The translations under genes were made by a program, and so were the position numbers. The notes under the pieces were generated by a model that did no database searches, was not told the DNA's origin, and was given only the letters and a program-made list of their open reading frames with translations. Positions 26,653 to 33,963 of a stretch of DNA of 64,000 nucleotides are shown one piece after another (the first letter of the stretch is position 1; each line of letters opens with the position of its first letter). This DNA is from CAYWKS01 sp964458935. GTDB taxonomy: Bacteria; Planctomycetota; Phycisphaerae; Phycisphaerales; Zrk34. Location of the stretch: assembly GCA_964458935.1 (NCBI GenBank), contig CAYWKS010000009.1, forward strand, positions 60,725 through 124,724, written 5' to 3'.

Positions 26653-28899
26653 ATGTCGCAGATGAATATGCCGCCGGGGCTGATGCCCGGGATGCCCGGT
26701 GCCAACCCGCAGCCCAGCGGGCCCGCACGCTTCACCCCGGTCGATCCCATTCGCATCGTCAAGCAGTACAAGTGGCTGCTCGTGGCCGCTGCGGTCGTTG
26801 GCGTCGGCCTTGGGTTTGCGGCCTATAAGCTCCTGGCCCGCTATGCGCCCGTGTACCGCGCCGCAGCCGCGCTCTATGTCCAGGCGCCCATGACCAACCC
26901 CTACTCGCCCGCCAACGGCGATGCTCAGCAGGCCGGCAACGCGCTGGAAATGTACAAGCTGACTCAGGCGCGGATGATCGGCTCCGAACGCGTCATGCGC
27001 AACGCCGTCAACCAGTTGGCCAATGAAGGCCGGCCCTGGTTCAACCAGTTCGACGGCGACAAGGATGAGGCGTACGAGGCTTTGGCCGAAGCCATCGTCG
27101 TCCTGCCCATCCGCGACACCCAGTTGATCGAGGTCGCCGGCAAGGCCCGCCAGAAACAGAATGCTGCCGACTTGGCCAACGCCGTCACCGACCAGTACCT
27201 CGACCTGGTCACCGACGAGTCCCGCGATCGCCGTGGTGAAGTCGAAGCCCTGTTCAACCGGCGCAAGGGACGACTCGAAGACGACATCAGCGTCCTGCAA
27301 CGCCAGTTGACCGACATCATGGATCAGACCCAACTGTCGGCCACCGAGCAGAACTTCAGCGAGGTCGATCAGCGGTACCGTGACCTGATCGCCCGCCAGC
27401 AGGAGTTGGCCGCCAGCCTCGCCTCCGCACAGGAGGAGTACAAGCGGCTCACCGAACAGGCCATGGACGAGTCGGTCGAGTTCACCGCCACCGAGTTGGC
27501 CGAGGTCGAAGCCAACGCCATCATGAGGCAGATCAACGCGCGCATCCTCGGCCTGCGCGAAGAGCGGCGCGTCGCCTTGGAACGGTTCGGACGCGAGCAC
27601 CGCTCCGTGCAGGACTTGACCCACCGCATCGAGGCCGCCGAACTTGAGAAGCAGTCCGAACGCCAGCGGCTGCTCGAACAGCTCCAGGAATCCCGCCTAA
27701 GCAGCGCCGAGAACGCCGTGGCCAGCCTGCAAGGCATGCTCGCCGAACTCGAAGGGCGGCTCGCCGGCGTCCGCGAACAGCGCCGCGAACTCAATCATAA
27801 ACTCGCCACCTATCGCAACATCGAAACCAACCTCGATAACAAGCGAACCGCGCTGCTGCGTCTCGATGAGACCCTCAGCACCATGGACATCATTCGCGAG
27901 CACCCCGACGCCCCGCGCGTCCGCCGCCAGAACGTCGCCCAGCCACCCAACGAGATGGCTTCGCCCCGCATCAAGATCGTCGTCCCCGGCGTGACCTTCC
28001 TCGTGGTCGCGCTCGTCGGCGGCCTGGTCTTCCTCCGCGAGATGATGGACAGCCGCATCAAGAGCCCCGCCTGCGCCAAGCTCCTGCCCGCGTGCGACCT
28101 GCTCGGCACCGTGCCTCACGCCAGCGAAGACCCCAGCGGCTCCGGGCACATCGACCTCGCCGTGGCGCGCGAGCCCAATGGCCTGATCGCCGAGAGTTTC
28201 CGTCAGATCCGTATCGCCGTCGCCGGCCGACTCCAGCGCCAACGCTATCGCACGCTCATGGTCGTCGGCTGCCAGCCCGGCGGCGGCAACAGCGCCGTTG
28301 TGGCCAACCTCGCTTCGAGCTTCGCCTACAACGGCCGACGCGTGCTGATCGTCGATGCCAACTTTCGTCGCCCCGATCAGCACAGGCTATTCGGGCTGCC
28401 CACCGGGCCCGGCCTCGGCGACGTGCTCGCCGGCCAGGCCCTCGCCGATGACGCGCCCCAGGCCACCGAAATCCAGAACCTGGACGTGCTCACCATCGGC
28501 GACGCCCGCGACCACATCCTCGAACGCCTCGAGAGCGATGCCTTCATGCAGATGCTCCGTCAGCTCGAGGAGCAGTATGAGCTGATCCTGCTCGATTCGC
28601 CGCCGCTGTCCGTAGTCGGTGACAGCCGCGTCCTGGCCAATCGCATGGATGCGGTCCTGCTGACCGTCAGGGCATTGCAGGAGAAGCGTGGCATCGTCTC
28701 ACGGCTCATCAACCAGCTCGGTGACGCCCGCGCCGAACTCATCGGCATCGTCATCAACGGCGTACGAACCAGCGCCGGCGGCTACTTCCGTCGCAACTAC
28801 GAGGCCTTCTACGAGTACCAGAACGGCGGGCCGGACGAGCGCCAGCGACGCGGCCGGCGTCGCCGCCAGACGCAGAAGACGCCGACTTCAGACACTTAG
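26653..28899 (+). CDS. Wzc-like polysaccharide co-polymerase with degenerate tyrosine-kinase domain
   Basis: A 748-residue protein. Wzz-type N-terminus with a first membrane helix (about residues 40-60), a long coiled-coil periplasmic region (about 200-400) and a second helix near 445. The cytoplasmic BY-kinase-like domain follows. Walker B (LILLDSPPLSVVGD) and an A' segment (VLIVDANFRRPD) are present. The P-loop near residue 540 reads CQPGGGNSAVVANLA, with Asn where the ATP-binding Lys should be. A Tyr-rich tail (YFRRNYEAFYEY) remains. It probably controls polymer chain length but may not phosphorylate. Confidence 0.88.
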   Translation: MSQMNMPPGLMPGMPGANPQPSGPARFTPVDPIRIVKQYKWLLVAAAVVGVGLGFAAYKLLARYAPVYRAAAALYVQAPMTNPYSPANGDAQQAGNALEMYKLTQARMIGSERVMRNAVNQLANEGRPWFNQFDGDKDEAYEALAEAIVVLPIRDTQLIEVAGKARQKQNAADLANAVTDQYLDLVTDESRDRRGEVEALFNRRKGRLEDDISVLQRQLTDIMDQTQLSATEQNFSEVDQRYRDLIARQQELAASLASAQEEYKRLTEQAMDESVEFTATELAEVEANAIMRQINARILGLREERRVALERFGREHRSVQDLTHRIEAAELEKQSERQRLLEQLQESRLSSAENAVASLQGMLAELEGRLAGVREQRRELNHKLATYRNIETNLDNKRTALLRLDETLSTMDIIREHPDAPRVRRQNVAQPPNEMASPRIKIVVPGVTFLVVALVGGLVFLREMMDSRIKSPACAKLLPACDLLGTVPHASEDPSGSGHIDLAVAREPNGLIAESFRQIRIAVAGRLQRQRYRTLMVVGCQPGGGNSAVVANLASSFAYNGRRVLIVDANFRRPDQHRLFGLPTGPGLGDVLAGQALADDAPQATEIQNLDVLTIGDARDHILERLESDAFMQMLRQLEEQYELILLDSPPLSVVGDSRVLANRMDAVLLTVRALQEKRGIVSRLINQLGDARAELIGIVINGVRTSAGGYFRRNYEAFYEYQNGGPDERQRRGRRRRQTQKTPTSDT

Positions 28900-28961
28900 G
28901 GCACGCGGGCGTGGGTAGTGCGTAATTTTACCCATAGCCAAAGTTAGTTTGTTTAGTTTTC

Positions 28962-28990
28962 TTGACCCCATGCAAATCATGGGGTACTCT
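28962..28990 (+). promoter_or_regulatory. Strong promoter with palindromic operator between -35 and -10
   Basis: TTGACC (28962-28967), exactly 17 bases, TACTCT (28985-28990). The spacer region is a perfect inverted repeat, CCCCATGCAAATCATGGGG (28966-28984), with 7-base arms. A protein bound there would block RNA polymerase. The controlling protein is unknown. Confidence 0.7.
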
Positions 28991-29407
28991 CTAGCGTGCA
29001 CGGAGGCACGTGTGTTTGCATTTCTGTCCGACGGAGCGGGCTGATACAGGCTGGCTGAAGAGTACCTACGGGTTCTGGGATTGCTGAGAGTGCTTGTCCG
29101 TTAAGAAACGTTTATCGTTTCTTAGCGTTTGCTTGGTGCGCTGTTTCCCGCGCTCAACGGAGTGCTTTTTGCAGTGTTTGCTCCGTGTGAAATCGTAAGT
29201 GTTCCCTCGGCAGGGCCGGCCCGGCACCCCGTCTCCCGCGACGTGCGATGCGCGGCAGTGCAGCCTGTCGAGCCAGAACCCGGATACACCCTTGTCATTT
29301 ACCAATCACCCTTTTCAAGGTGACTTCGCGGGCGTGCTGGTGTAGAGAGTGTGTGTGACTACTGACGGATGGGTCGACCCCGCGACGGCCCATCCGTCGG
29401 TTTTTTT
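28991..29407 (+). ncRNA. Candidate structured non-coding RNA or long leader
   Basis: About 410 bases lie between the promoter at 28962 and the terminator at 29364, in a region poorer in GC than its neighbours. Hairpins seen: TAAGAAACG / CGTTTCTTA with a five-base loop (29102-29124), a stem ACGGAG / CTCCGT with inner TGC / GCA around TTTTT (about 29157-29187), and GCGTGC / GCACG near the 5' end. No ORF has a ribosome site. I compared it by eye with RNase P RNA, tmRNA, SRP RNA and 6S RNA and saw none of their conserved motifs. Confidence 0.45.
29364..29407 (+). terminator. Rho-independent terminator
   Basis: GACGGATGGG pairs with CCCATCCGTC around a 15-base loop and is followed by seven T. It is 465 bases from the nearest upstream gene end, so it most likely closes the unit started at 28962. 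Confidence 0.85.
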
Positions 29408-29589
29408 GCGCCAACTTGCCCGCCGTCGGCCCTGAATCCCCTCGCACAATCGCGTCGCACCTCCACGCCCCCTTTTCGGCTGCATAACCGCTGAAACGCC
29501 GGGCTCATGCGCAGCGTCGGTGTGCCGGACCCTTATATGGAGGGGCTGTTTCGGGGGCGACGGGTCGGCGCGCATGCCCGCGGTCGGTC

Positions 29590-29815
29590 GTGCGGCTCGC
29601 CAGTGGGGGCGGCCTTCGCGGCCGGCGCTGCGGGCGTTGGTGCCGCCGTGCGGCGGGCGTTGCCGTCGGGGCTGCCGCGGCTGCCGCGGCTGGCGTTGCG
29701 GCCGTCGCGCGGCCGTGGGGCGCGGCGGCCATGGGTGCTGCCGCTGTGGGGGCGCTGCCGCCGTGGGGGTGCTGCCGGGGCGTGCGGGCGCGGGGCGTTG
29801 GTTTGCGTCGCCGCG
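29590..29815. repeat. GC-rich low-complexity tract
   Basis: Imperfect repeats of GCCG/GCTG/GGCGTTG units run up to the end of the repressor gene. Both strands have open frames giving Ala/Pro/Arg-rich peptides, as expected from composition alone, so no gene is called. Together with 29408-29589 this is about 400 bases without a supported gene. Confidence 0.5.
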
Positions 29816-30622
29816 TCAGGCCCCCAGCCGCTGCAGGCGGTACACCGCCGGGTACAGCCCCGCGATCGCGTCCGGCTCGACCACCTGCGGCGCGAACGCC
29901 GGGTTCAGCGGTTGAAGCCGCACACGCCCGTCCGCCTCGAAAAACACCCGCTTGAAGGTCGTATGATGATCCGGCAACAGCCTCGCAAAACAGTCATCCC
30001 CCTCGCTGGGCGCCTTGGCCGGGCTGAAGACGATCACGTCCCCCTCGCGGTAGTCCGGGTCCATGCTCCTGCCCACGACCCGCGCCGCAAACGCCTGCGC
30101 ATCAAATACATCCGGCACAGCCACGTACTCATCCGCCACCCGCGCCGGGTAGTCCAGGTCCGTGAACTCGCTCGGATACCCCGCCGCCACCTTGTTGATC
30201 AGCGGCACCTGGAACCCAACCCCCGCGAGCTTCTCGATGTTGGTCGCGTGCTCGTCCAGCCACCGCCGCAACTGCCCCGACCTGTACAGCGCATCGAGGT
30301 CCTTGCCGCCGTTGCCCCGGGCGTGGTCGGCCCCATCGAGCAGGGCGGCCATCGACCGGCTTCGTGCGGCGAGCTGAGCGACCTCCGCGCGGACTTCCGC
30401 GGGCGTGCGCTGCCACTGCGCCCGGCGAATCAGCTCGTTCGCCGCGATCTCCAGCGCCCGCTCGAGGCGTTCGAGCACGGCCCGGCTGGGGGGATTGCCC
30501 AGCCGCCCGGTCTCCACCCCCGAGAGGTACCCCTTGCTGCAATCGACGGCGGCGGCCAGTTCCGCCAGGCTCAGGCCCAGCGCCCTGCGGCGCTCACGAA
30601 TGATCGACCCGACGGTTTGCAT
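29816..30622 (-). CDS. LexA/CI-type self-cleaving repressor
   Basis: A 268-residue phage-type repressor. The XRE helix-turn-helix (residues 5-65, with LSLAELAAAVDCSKGYLSGVE) is followed by a linker, then a peptidase S24 domain with Ser186 in VVGRSMDPDYREGD, Lys224 in FKRVFF and a candidate cleavage bond Ala147-Gly148 in KVAAGYP. This set predicts RecA-stimulated self-cleavage, so SOS damage would relieve repression. It is divergent from the operon starting at 30794, with about 170 bases of AT-rich control region between. Start ATG 30622 (MQTVGS) is chosen; a longer form from 30640 is less likely. Confidence 0.92.
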   Translation of the reverse strand: MQTVGSIIRERRRALGLSLAELAAAVDCSKGYLSGVETGRLGNPPSRAVLERLERALEIAANELIRRAQWQRTPAEVRAEVAQLAARSRSMAALLDGADHARGNGGKDLDALYRSGQLRRWLDEHATNIEKLAGVGFQVPLINKVAAGYPSEFTDLDYPARVADEYVAVPDVFDAQAFAARVVGRSMDPDYREGDVIVFSPAKAPSEGDDCFARLLPDHHTTFKRVFFEADGRVRLQPLNPAFAPQVVEPDAIAGLYPAVYRLQRLGA

Positions 30623-30684
30623 TGTGTTACCCCTGATCAAGGCCCGGACAGATGGTCCACGCCGCGGCGAGTTGCAACCCGCAC

Positions 30685-30740
30685 TTGACGTTAGGATATT
30701 GTACGGTATATTATGCTGTCAAGTTCAATGGCTATTGAAC
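30685..30740 (+). promoter_or_regulatory. Promoter and palindromic operator of the phage-like operon
   Basis: TTGACG (30685-30690), 16 bases, TATATT (30707-30712). Just downstream is a perfect palindrome, GTTCAATGGCTATTGAAC (30723-30740), overlapping the predicted transcript start. It is the natural binding site for the divergent S24 repressor, though other operators may exist in the 30640-30720 interval. Confidence 0.6.
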
Positions 30741-30793
30741 CCTGATGCGAAGTTTGGCGGACACGTTCACCCACAATATTCCGGAGAAATCCC

Positions 30794-31333
30794 ATGATGC
30801 CCACGTCCGAACTCGCCGAGGCCGCGCTCGCCGTAGCGCGGCAGATGCCGCATCAGACCGATACCCGCCATGCCTCGCGGCGGGGGTATGCCGATCGGGT
30901 ACTGATGCGGGCCGACTGGCTCGACCCCGCCGAGCGTGCGCTGGTCGTGCAGGTGCTGGCGAACGGGGTGTCGCCGGCGGATGTGGCGGCGGTGGCGGGT
31001 GTCACGCGGCGGAGCGTGCAGCGGCGTGTGCGTGCGGTGAGCCAGCGGCTGATCAGCCCGTTGGCCACGGCCGTGCTCCAGGGCCAGGGCCGCTGGGACC
31101 GCACGACGGCGTCCGCGGCGTTGAACGTCTGGGTGCGGGGCTGCACGATGCGAGAGACAGGTCGGCGGTTGAGCCTGAGCCTGCACGAGGTCCGGCAGCA
31201 TCTTCAGATGGCGCGGGGCCTGATCGAGGCGGACGTCAAGGCGGCCCTGGCGCGGCGTGCCGCCGCCGCGAAGGCCGCCCAGACCCGGCAGGCGCGCTCG
31301 CGCCGGCGTGAACCGCAGTGCCAACCCGCGTGA
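30794..31333 (+). CDS. Double helix-turn-helix regulator
   Basis: A 179-residue basic protein. Two helix-turn-helix units are visible: LVVQVLANGVSPADVAAVAG followed by VTRRSVQRRVRAVSQRL, like sigma-70 region 4, and a second around TMRETGRRLSLSLHEVRQHL. The C-terminus is Ala/Arg-rich. As the first gene behind the repressor-controlled promoter it is a candidate early or late activator of the phage-like set, or a terminase-like DNA binder. ATG 30794 follows GGAGAAA. I do not recognise a named family. Confidence 0.65.
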   Translation: MMPTSELAEAALAVARQMPHQTDTRHASRRGYADRVLMRADWLDPAERALVVQVLANGVSPADVAAVAGVTRRSVQRRVRAVSQRLISPLATAVLQGQGRWDRTTASAALNVWVRGCTMRETGRRLSLSLHEVRQHLQMARGLIEADVKAALARRAAAAKAAQTRQARSRRREPQCQPA

Positions 31334-31370
31334 GCCGATCGGCCGCGCGCAACTTCCGGGGAGGACAGGC

Positions 31371-32081
31371 ATGGACAAACGCGTGCCACTGACCGTGCGC
31401 TGTTCGTATGCGACGTCGGTCCAACCGACCGCGCGCGTCTGCGAACTGGCGTCGATGTTCGGGCTGGGGGTGGACGGGCGGCGTCGGATCGAGGTCGTTC
31501 CGCAGGTCACGCTGGCGCTGGGCCGCGGCGAGGTGGTCTACATCACCGGGGCCTCGGGCGGCGGCAAGTCGACGCTGCTGCGGCTGGTCGGCGAGCAACT
31601 CGGCCGGCACGCCGCGGCGTCGGTGATCGACTTCGCGTCGTCGGGCGAGGGTGAGACGGGTCGGCCGCTGGTCGAACTGGCCGGGCCGACGCTGGCGGAC
31701 GCGACGCGGCGGCTGGCGCTGGCCGGGCTCAACGACGCGTTCGTGATGCTGCGTCGGCCGGCCGAACTGTCGGACGGTCAACGGTACCGCTATCGGCTGG
31801 CGCGGGCGATCGGGGCGTGCGAGGACCTGCCCCCGTCGGGCGACCGGTCGTGGGCGGTGGTGCTGGCGGACGAGTTCGGCTCGACGCTGGATCGGCTGAC
31901 GGCGCAGGTGATCGCCCGCAACGTCCGGCGCTGGACGCGGCGGAGCGGGGCGACGTTCATCGCGTGCACCGCGCACGATGACCTGCTCGAAGCGCTCGAC
32001 CCGGACACGCTGGTCGTGCAGGAACCCGGCCGGGCCATCGAGGTGCGCGAGAGGCCCGCCGGCGACGCGGCGCGAGGCTGA
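31371..32081 (+). CDS. Stand-alone ABC-type ATPase
   Basis: A 236-residue soluble ATPase with the full ABC set: Walker A GASGGGKST (60-68), a short signature LSDGQ (133-137), Walker B VVLADE (Asp167, Glu168) and switch His202 in CTAHDD. No membrane partner is encoded. The core between Walker A and the signature is much shorter than in transporters, which suggests a DNA- or nucleotide-related role. It is encoded directly before the GNAT and ParB-like genes of a phage-like operon, so a part in DNA modification or packaging is more likely than transport. ATG 31371 has GAGGACAGGC upstream. Confidence 0.8.
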   Translation: MDKRVPLTVRCSYATSVQPTARVCELASMFGLGVDGRRRIEVVPQVTLALGRGEVVYITGASGGGKSTLLRLVGEQLGRHAAASVIDFASSGEGETGRPLVELAGPTLADATRRLALAGLNDAFVMLRRPAELSDGQRYRYRLARAIGACEDLPPSGDRSWAVVLADEFGSTLDRLTAQVIARNVRRWTRRSGATFIACTAHDDLLEALDPDTLVVQEPGRAIEVRERPAGDAARG

Positions 32082-32142
32082 GCTGAGCCCGGCCGACACC
32101 GGGCGGCGTGACGGGTGAGGGGTGTGTGGAAGGAGGCAAGCG

Positions 32143-32883
32143 ATGAGCGATCTGGTCGAGCGTCTGGTGTTGCGCGGCGGAACGCTGGCGGACTATCGCG
32201 CGTTGGCGGAGTTTCACTACCTGCGTCAGGCGCCGGTGACGGCGACGCGGGTGTTGACGCTGGTCGATCCGACGCCGGGGGTGCTGGAGCGTTGGGGGGA
32301 TGCGCCGCGTGGCGACGGTCGGGTGGTGGGGGTGCTGGTCGAGTCCTTGCCGGCGCTGGGTTGCGCGTTGCGGGACCGGGCGTTGGGCGGTCGCTATCGG
32401 GGCTGGTCGGATCGGTCGGCGGCGGCGCGGTTGTTGAACGCGGAGGTCCGCTGCATCAGCCGGGTGGTGGTTCACCCGCAGTGGCGCGGGCTGGGCCTGG
32501 CGGTGCGGCTGGTGCGCGAGGCGATGTCGACGATGTCGACGCCGTACCTCGAAGCGCTGGCGTCGATGGGGCGGGTTCATCCGTTTTTCGCGCTGGCGGG
32601 GATGCGCGAGTACGAGCGTTGGCCTCACCCGCGCGACCAGCGGCTGATCGACGCGCTGCGGGGCGTCGGGCTCGAAGCGTGGGAGCTGGCTTGCGTCGAG
32701 CGCGTGGCCCGGATGATCGAAGACGAGCGTTGCGGGACCGCGGAAGCGGCGCTGGTTCGGCGCGAGTTGGGGCGCTGGGCCGGCCGATCGCTCGGGCTGC
32801 GCGAGCAACTGATCCGGGGGCGCGACCGGTTGCTGTGTCGGCCCGTGTACTACCTGACCCAACAACAGGAGCCGCGGAGATGA
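32143..32883 (+). CDS. GNAT-fold protein, possibly Mom-like DNA modification
   Basis: A 246-residue protein. The acetyl-CoA-type loop is clear in CISRVVVHPQWRGLGLAVRLV (motif A). The N-terminal LAEFHYLRQAP and the following GVLVES segment resemble the His-Tyr region I know from Mom-like GNAT proteins of phages, which modify adenine in DNA to evade restriction. That match is from memory and weak. Its place between an ABC ATPase and a ParB-like protein in front of terminase supports a DNA-directed function. ATG 32143 follows AAGGAGG; the stop overlaps the ParB start (ATGA). Confidence 0.65.
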   Translation: MSDLVERLVLRGGTLADYRALAEFHYLRQAPVTATRVLTLVDPTPGVLERWGDAPRGDGRVVGVLVESLPALGCALRDRALGGRYRGWSDRSAAARLLNAEVRCISRVVVHPQWRGLGLAVRLVREAMSTMSTPYLEALASMGRVHPFFALAGMREYERWPHPRDQRLIDALRGVGLEAWELACVERVARMIEDERCGTAEAALVRRELGRWAGRSLGLREQLIRGRDRLLCRPVYYLTQQQEPRR

Positions 32884-33497
32884 GCGAGCGAGGGGTGGTG
32901 ACGATCGCGCTGGATCGGATTCGGGCGCACCCGTTGAACAGCAACGTGATGCCGGAGCGGCTTTACGCGAAGCTGAAGGACCACATCGGCCGCACGGGGC
33001 GCTACCCGCCGCTGATCGTGCGGCCGGCGCGGGACGAGCCGGGCGCGTGGCAGTTGCTGGACGGGCACCATCGCCGGCGGGCGCTGGCGGACGTGGGCGC
33101 GACCGAAGCGTCGTGTGTGGTCTGGGATGTCGACGACGCCGAGGCGATGGTGTTGCTGGCGACGCTGAATCGTTTGCGGGGCGCCGACGACCCGGGCCGG
33201 CGTGCGGCGTTGCTGGCGGAGCTGAAGCAGCGGACGGGCCGGACCCGGTCCCGGCTGGCGCGGCTGGTGCCGGACCGAGGCGCGGACCTGAAGAAGCTGC
33301 TGGCGCTGGAGCGGCCGCTCCCGAAGCCGGCGGCGGCGACGCCGCTGGCGGACGTGCCGCGGGCGGTTCACTTCTTCCTGTTGGACGCGGATCGGTCGAG
33401 GCTGGAGGCGGCGCTGGCCCGCGCGGGCGGACCGCGCGAGCAAGCGCTGATGCGCTGGGTGCAACAAGCCGAGCAGGAGGTGAGCGATGACGAGTGA
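32880..33497 (+). CDS. ParB/Srx-superfamily domain protein
   Basis: A 205-residue protein with an N-terminal ParB-like nucleotide-binding domain. LDRIRAHPLNSNVM is followed by YPPLIVRPARDEPGAWQLLDGHHRRRAL, where the GHHRRRAL loop matches the GxxRxxA CTP-binding motif. The rest is helical. In phages such domains occur in packaging-linked nucleases and modification proteins, not only in partitioning. It overlaps both neighbours (4 bases upstream, 11 bases downstream) and so is tightly coupled to the GNAT and terminase genes. It has no link to the ParA gene at 5121, which is far away. Confidence 0.85.
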   Translation: MSERGVVTIALDRIRAHPLNSNVMPERLYAKLKDHIGRTGRYPPLIVRPARDEPGAWQLLDGHHRRRALADVGATEASCVVWDVDDAEAMVLLATLNRLRGADDPGRRAALLAELKQRTGRTRSRLARLVPDRGADLKKLLALERPLPKPAAATPLADVPRAVHFFLLDADRSRLEAALARAGGPREQALMRWVQQAEQEVSDDE

Positions 33498-33963
33498 GAC
33501 GCAGGGCTGGCGGAGTCGGGCGCGGCTGATCGAGAGCCTGTTCCGCGGTGACGAGCAGTTGTCCGAGGTGGCGTCGGCGATGCAGGTCGGGGTGAAGGAC
33601 CTGGCGAAGCTGGCGGACGACGAGACGATCGTGCGGACGATCGGGCTGCTTCGGATGCTAGGCGACGTGAAGGCCGAGCAGTATTTCCGCCCGCTGCGGC
33701 TGCATGCGTTGGCGCGGCTGGTGGAGCTGGCGACGCAGACGGACAACCCGGAGCTGGCGCGGAAGGCGTGCGTGGACCTGCTGAAGGTGGATATGGACGC
33801 GCTGGGGGGTCGGGCGCAGCCGGCGTGGGCGGCGCAGCCGGCGCGGGAGGTCGCGGACGATCCGCACCTGCTGCGGCAGGCGCTGGTGGTGCTGGACCGC
33901 CGGGGCGGGGCGGGGATGCGGCCGGCGATGCTGGAGTCCGACCCGGCCGGGGGAGGTGCGTGA
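33487..33963 (+). CDS. Probable small terminase subunit
   Basis: A 158-residue helical protein directly upstream of, and overlapping by one base, the large terminase. Its N-terminal part (RARLIESLFRGDEQLSEVASAMQVGVKDLAKLADDE) looks like a helix-turn-helix. The middle (YFRPLRLHALARLVELATQTDN, ARKACVDLLKVDM) resembles the oligomerising helices of small terminases. The assignment rests mainly on position, size and helical character, not on a recognised signature. Confidence 0.6.
   Translation: MTSETQGWRSRARLIESLFRGDEQLSEVASAMQVGVKDLAKLADDETIVRTIGLLRMLGDVKAEQYFRPLRLHALARLVELATQTDNPELARKACVDLLKVDMDALGGRAQPAWAAQPAREVADDPHLLRQALVVLDRRGGAGMRPAMLESDPAGGGA

Noticed and set aside
21958..27624. Two very long minus-strand open frames (835 and 1048 codons) opposite the TPR and Wzc-like genes
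   Set aside because: They lack sensible composition (Leu/Gly/Gln/Val-rich), have no domains, and arise from the GC-rich third positions of the real plus-strand genes.
29129..29323. A 64-codon plus-strand frame inside the orphan transcription unit
   Set aside because: Starts with TTG without a ribosome site, runs through predicted hairpins, and its composition is not protein-like after the first 20 codons.
29505..29732. A minus-strand frame of 75 codons in the GC-rich tract after the repressor
   Set aside because: Ala/Pro/Arg low complexity produced by the repeat composition, with frames open on both strands and no ribosome site.
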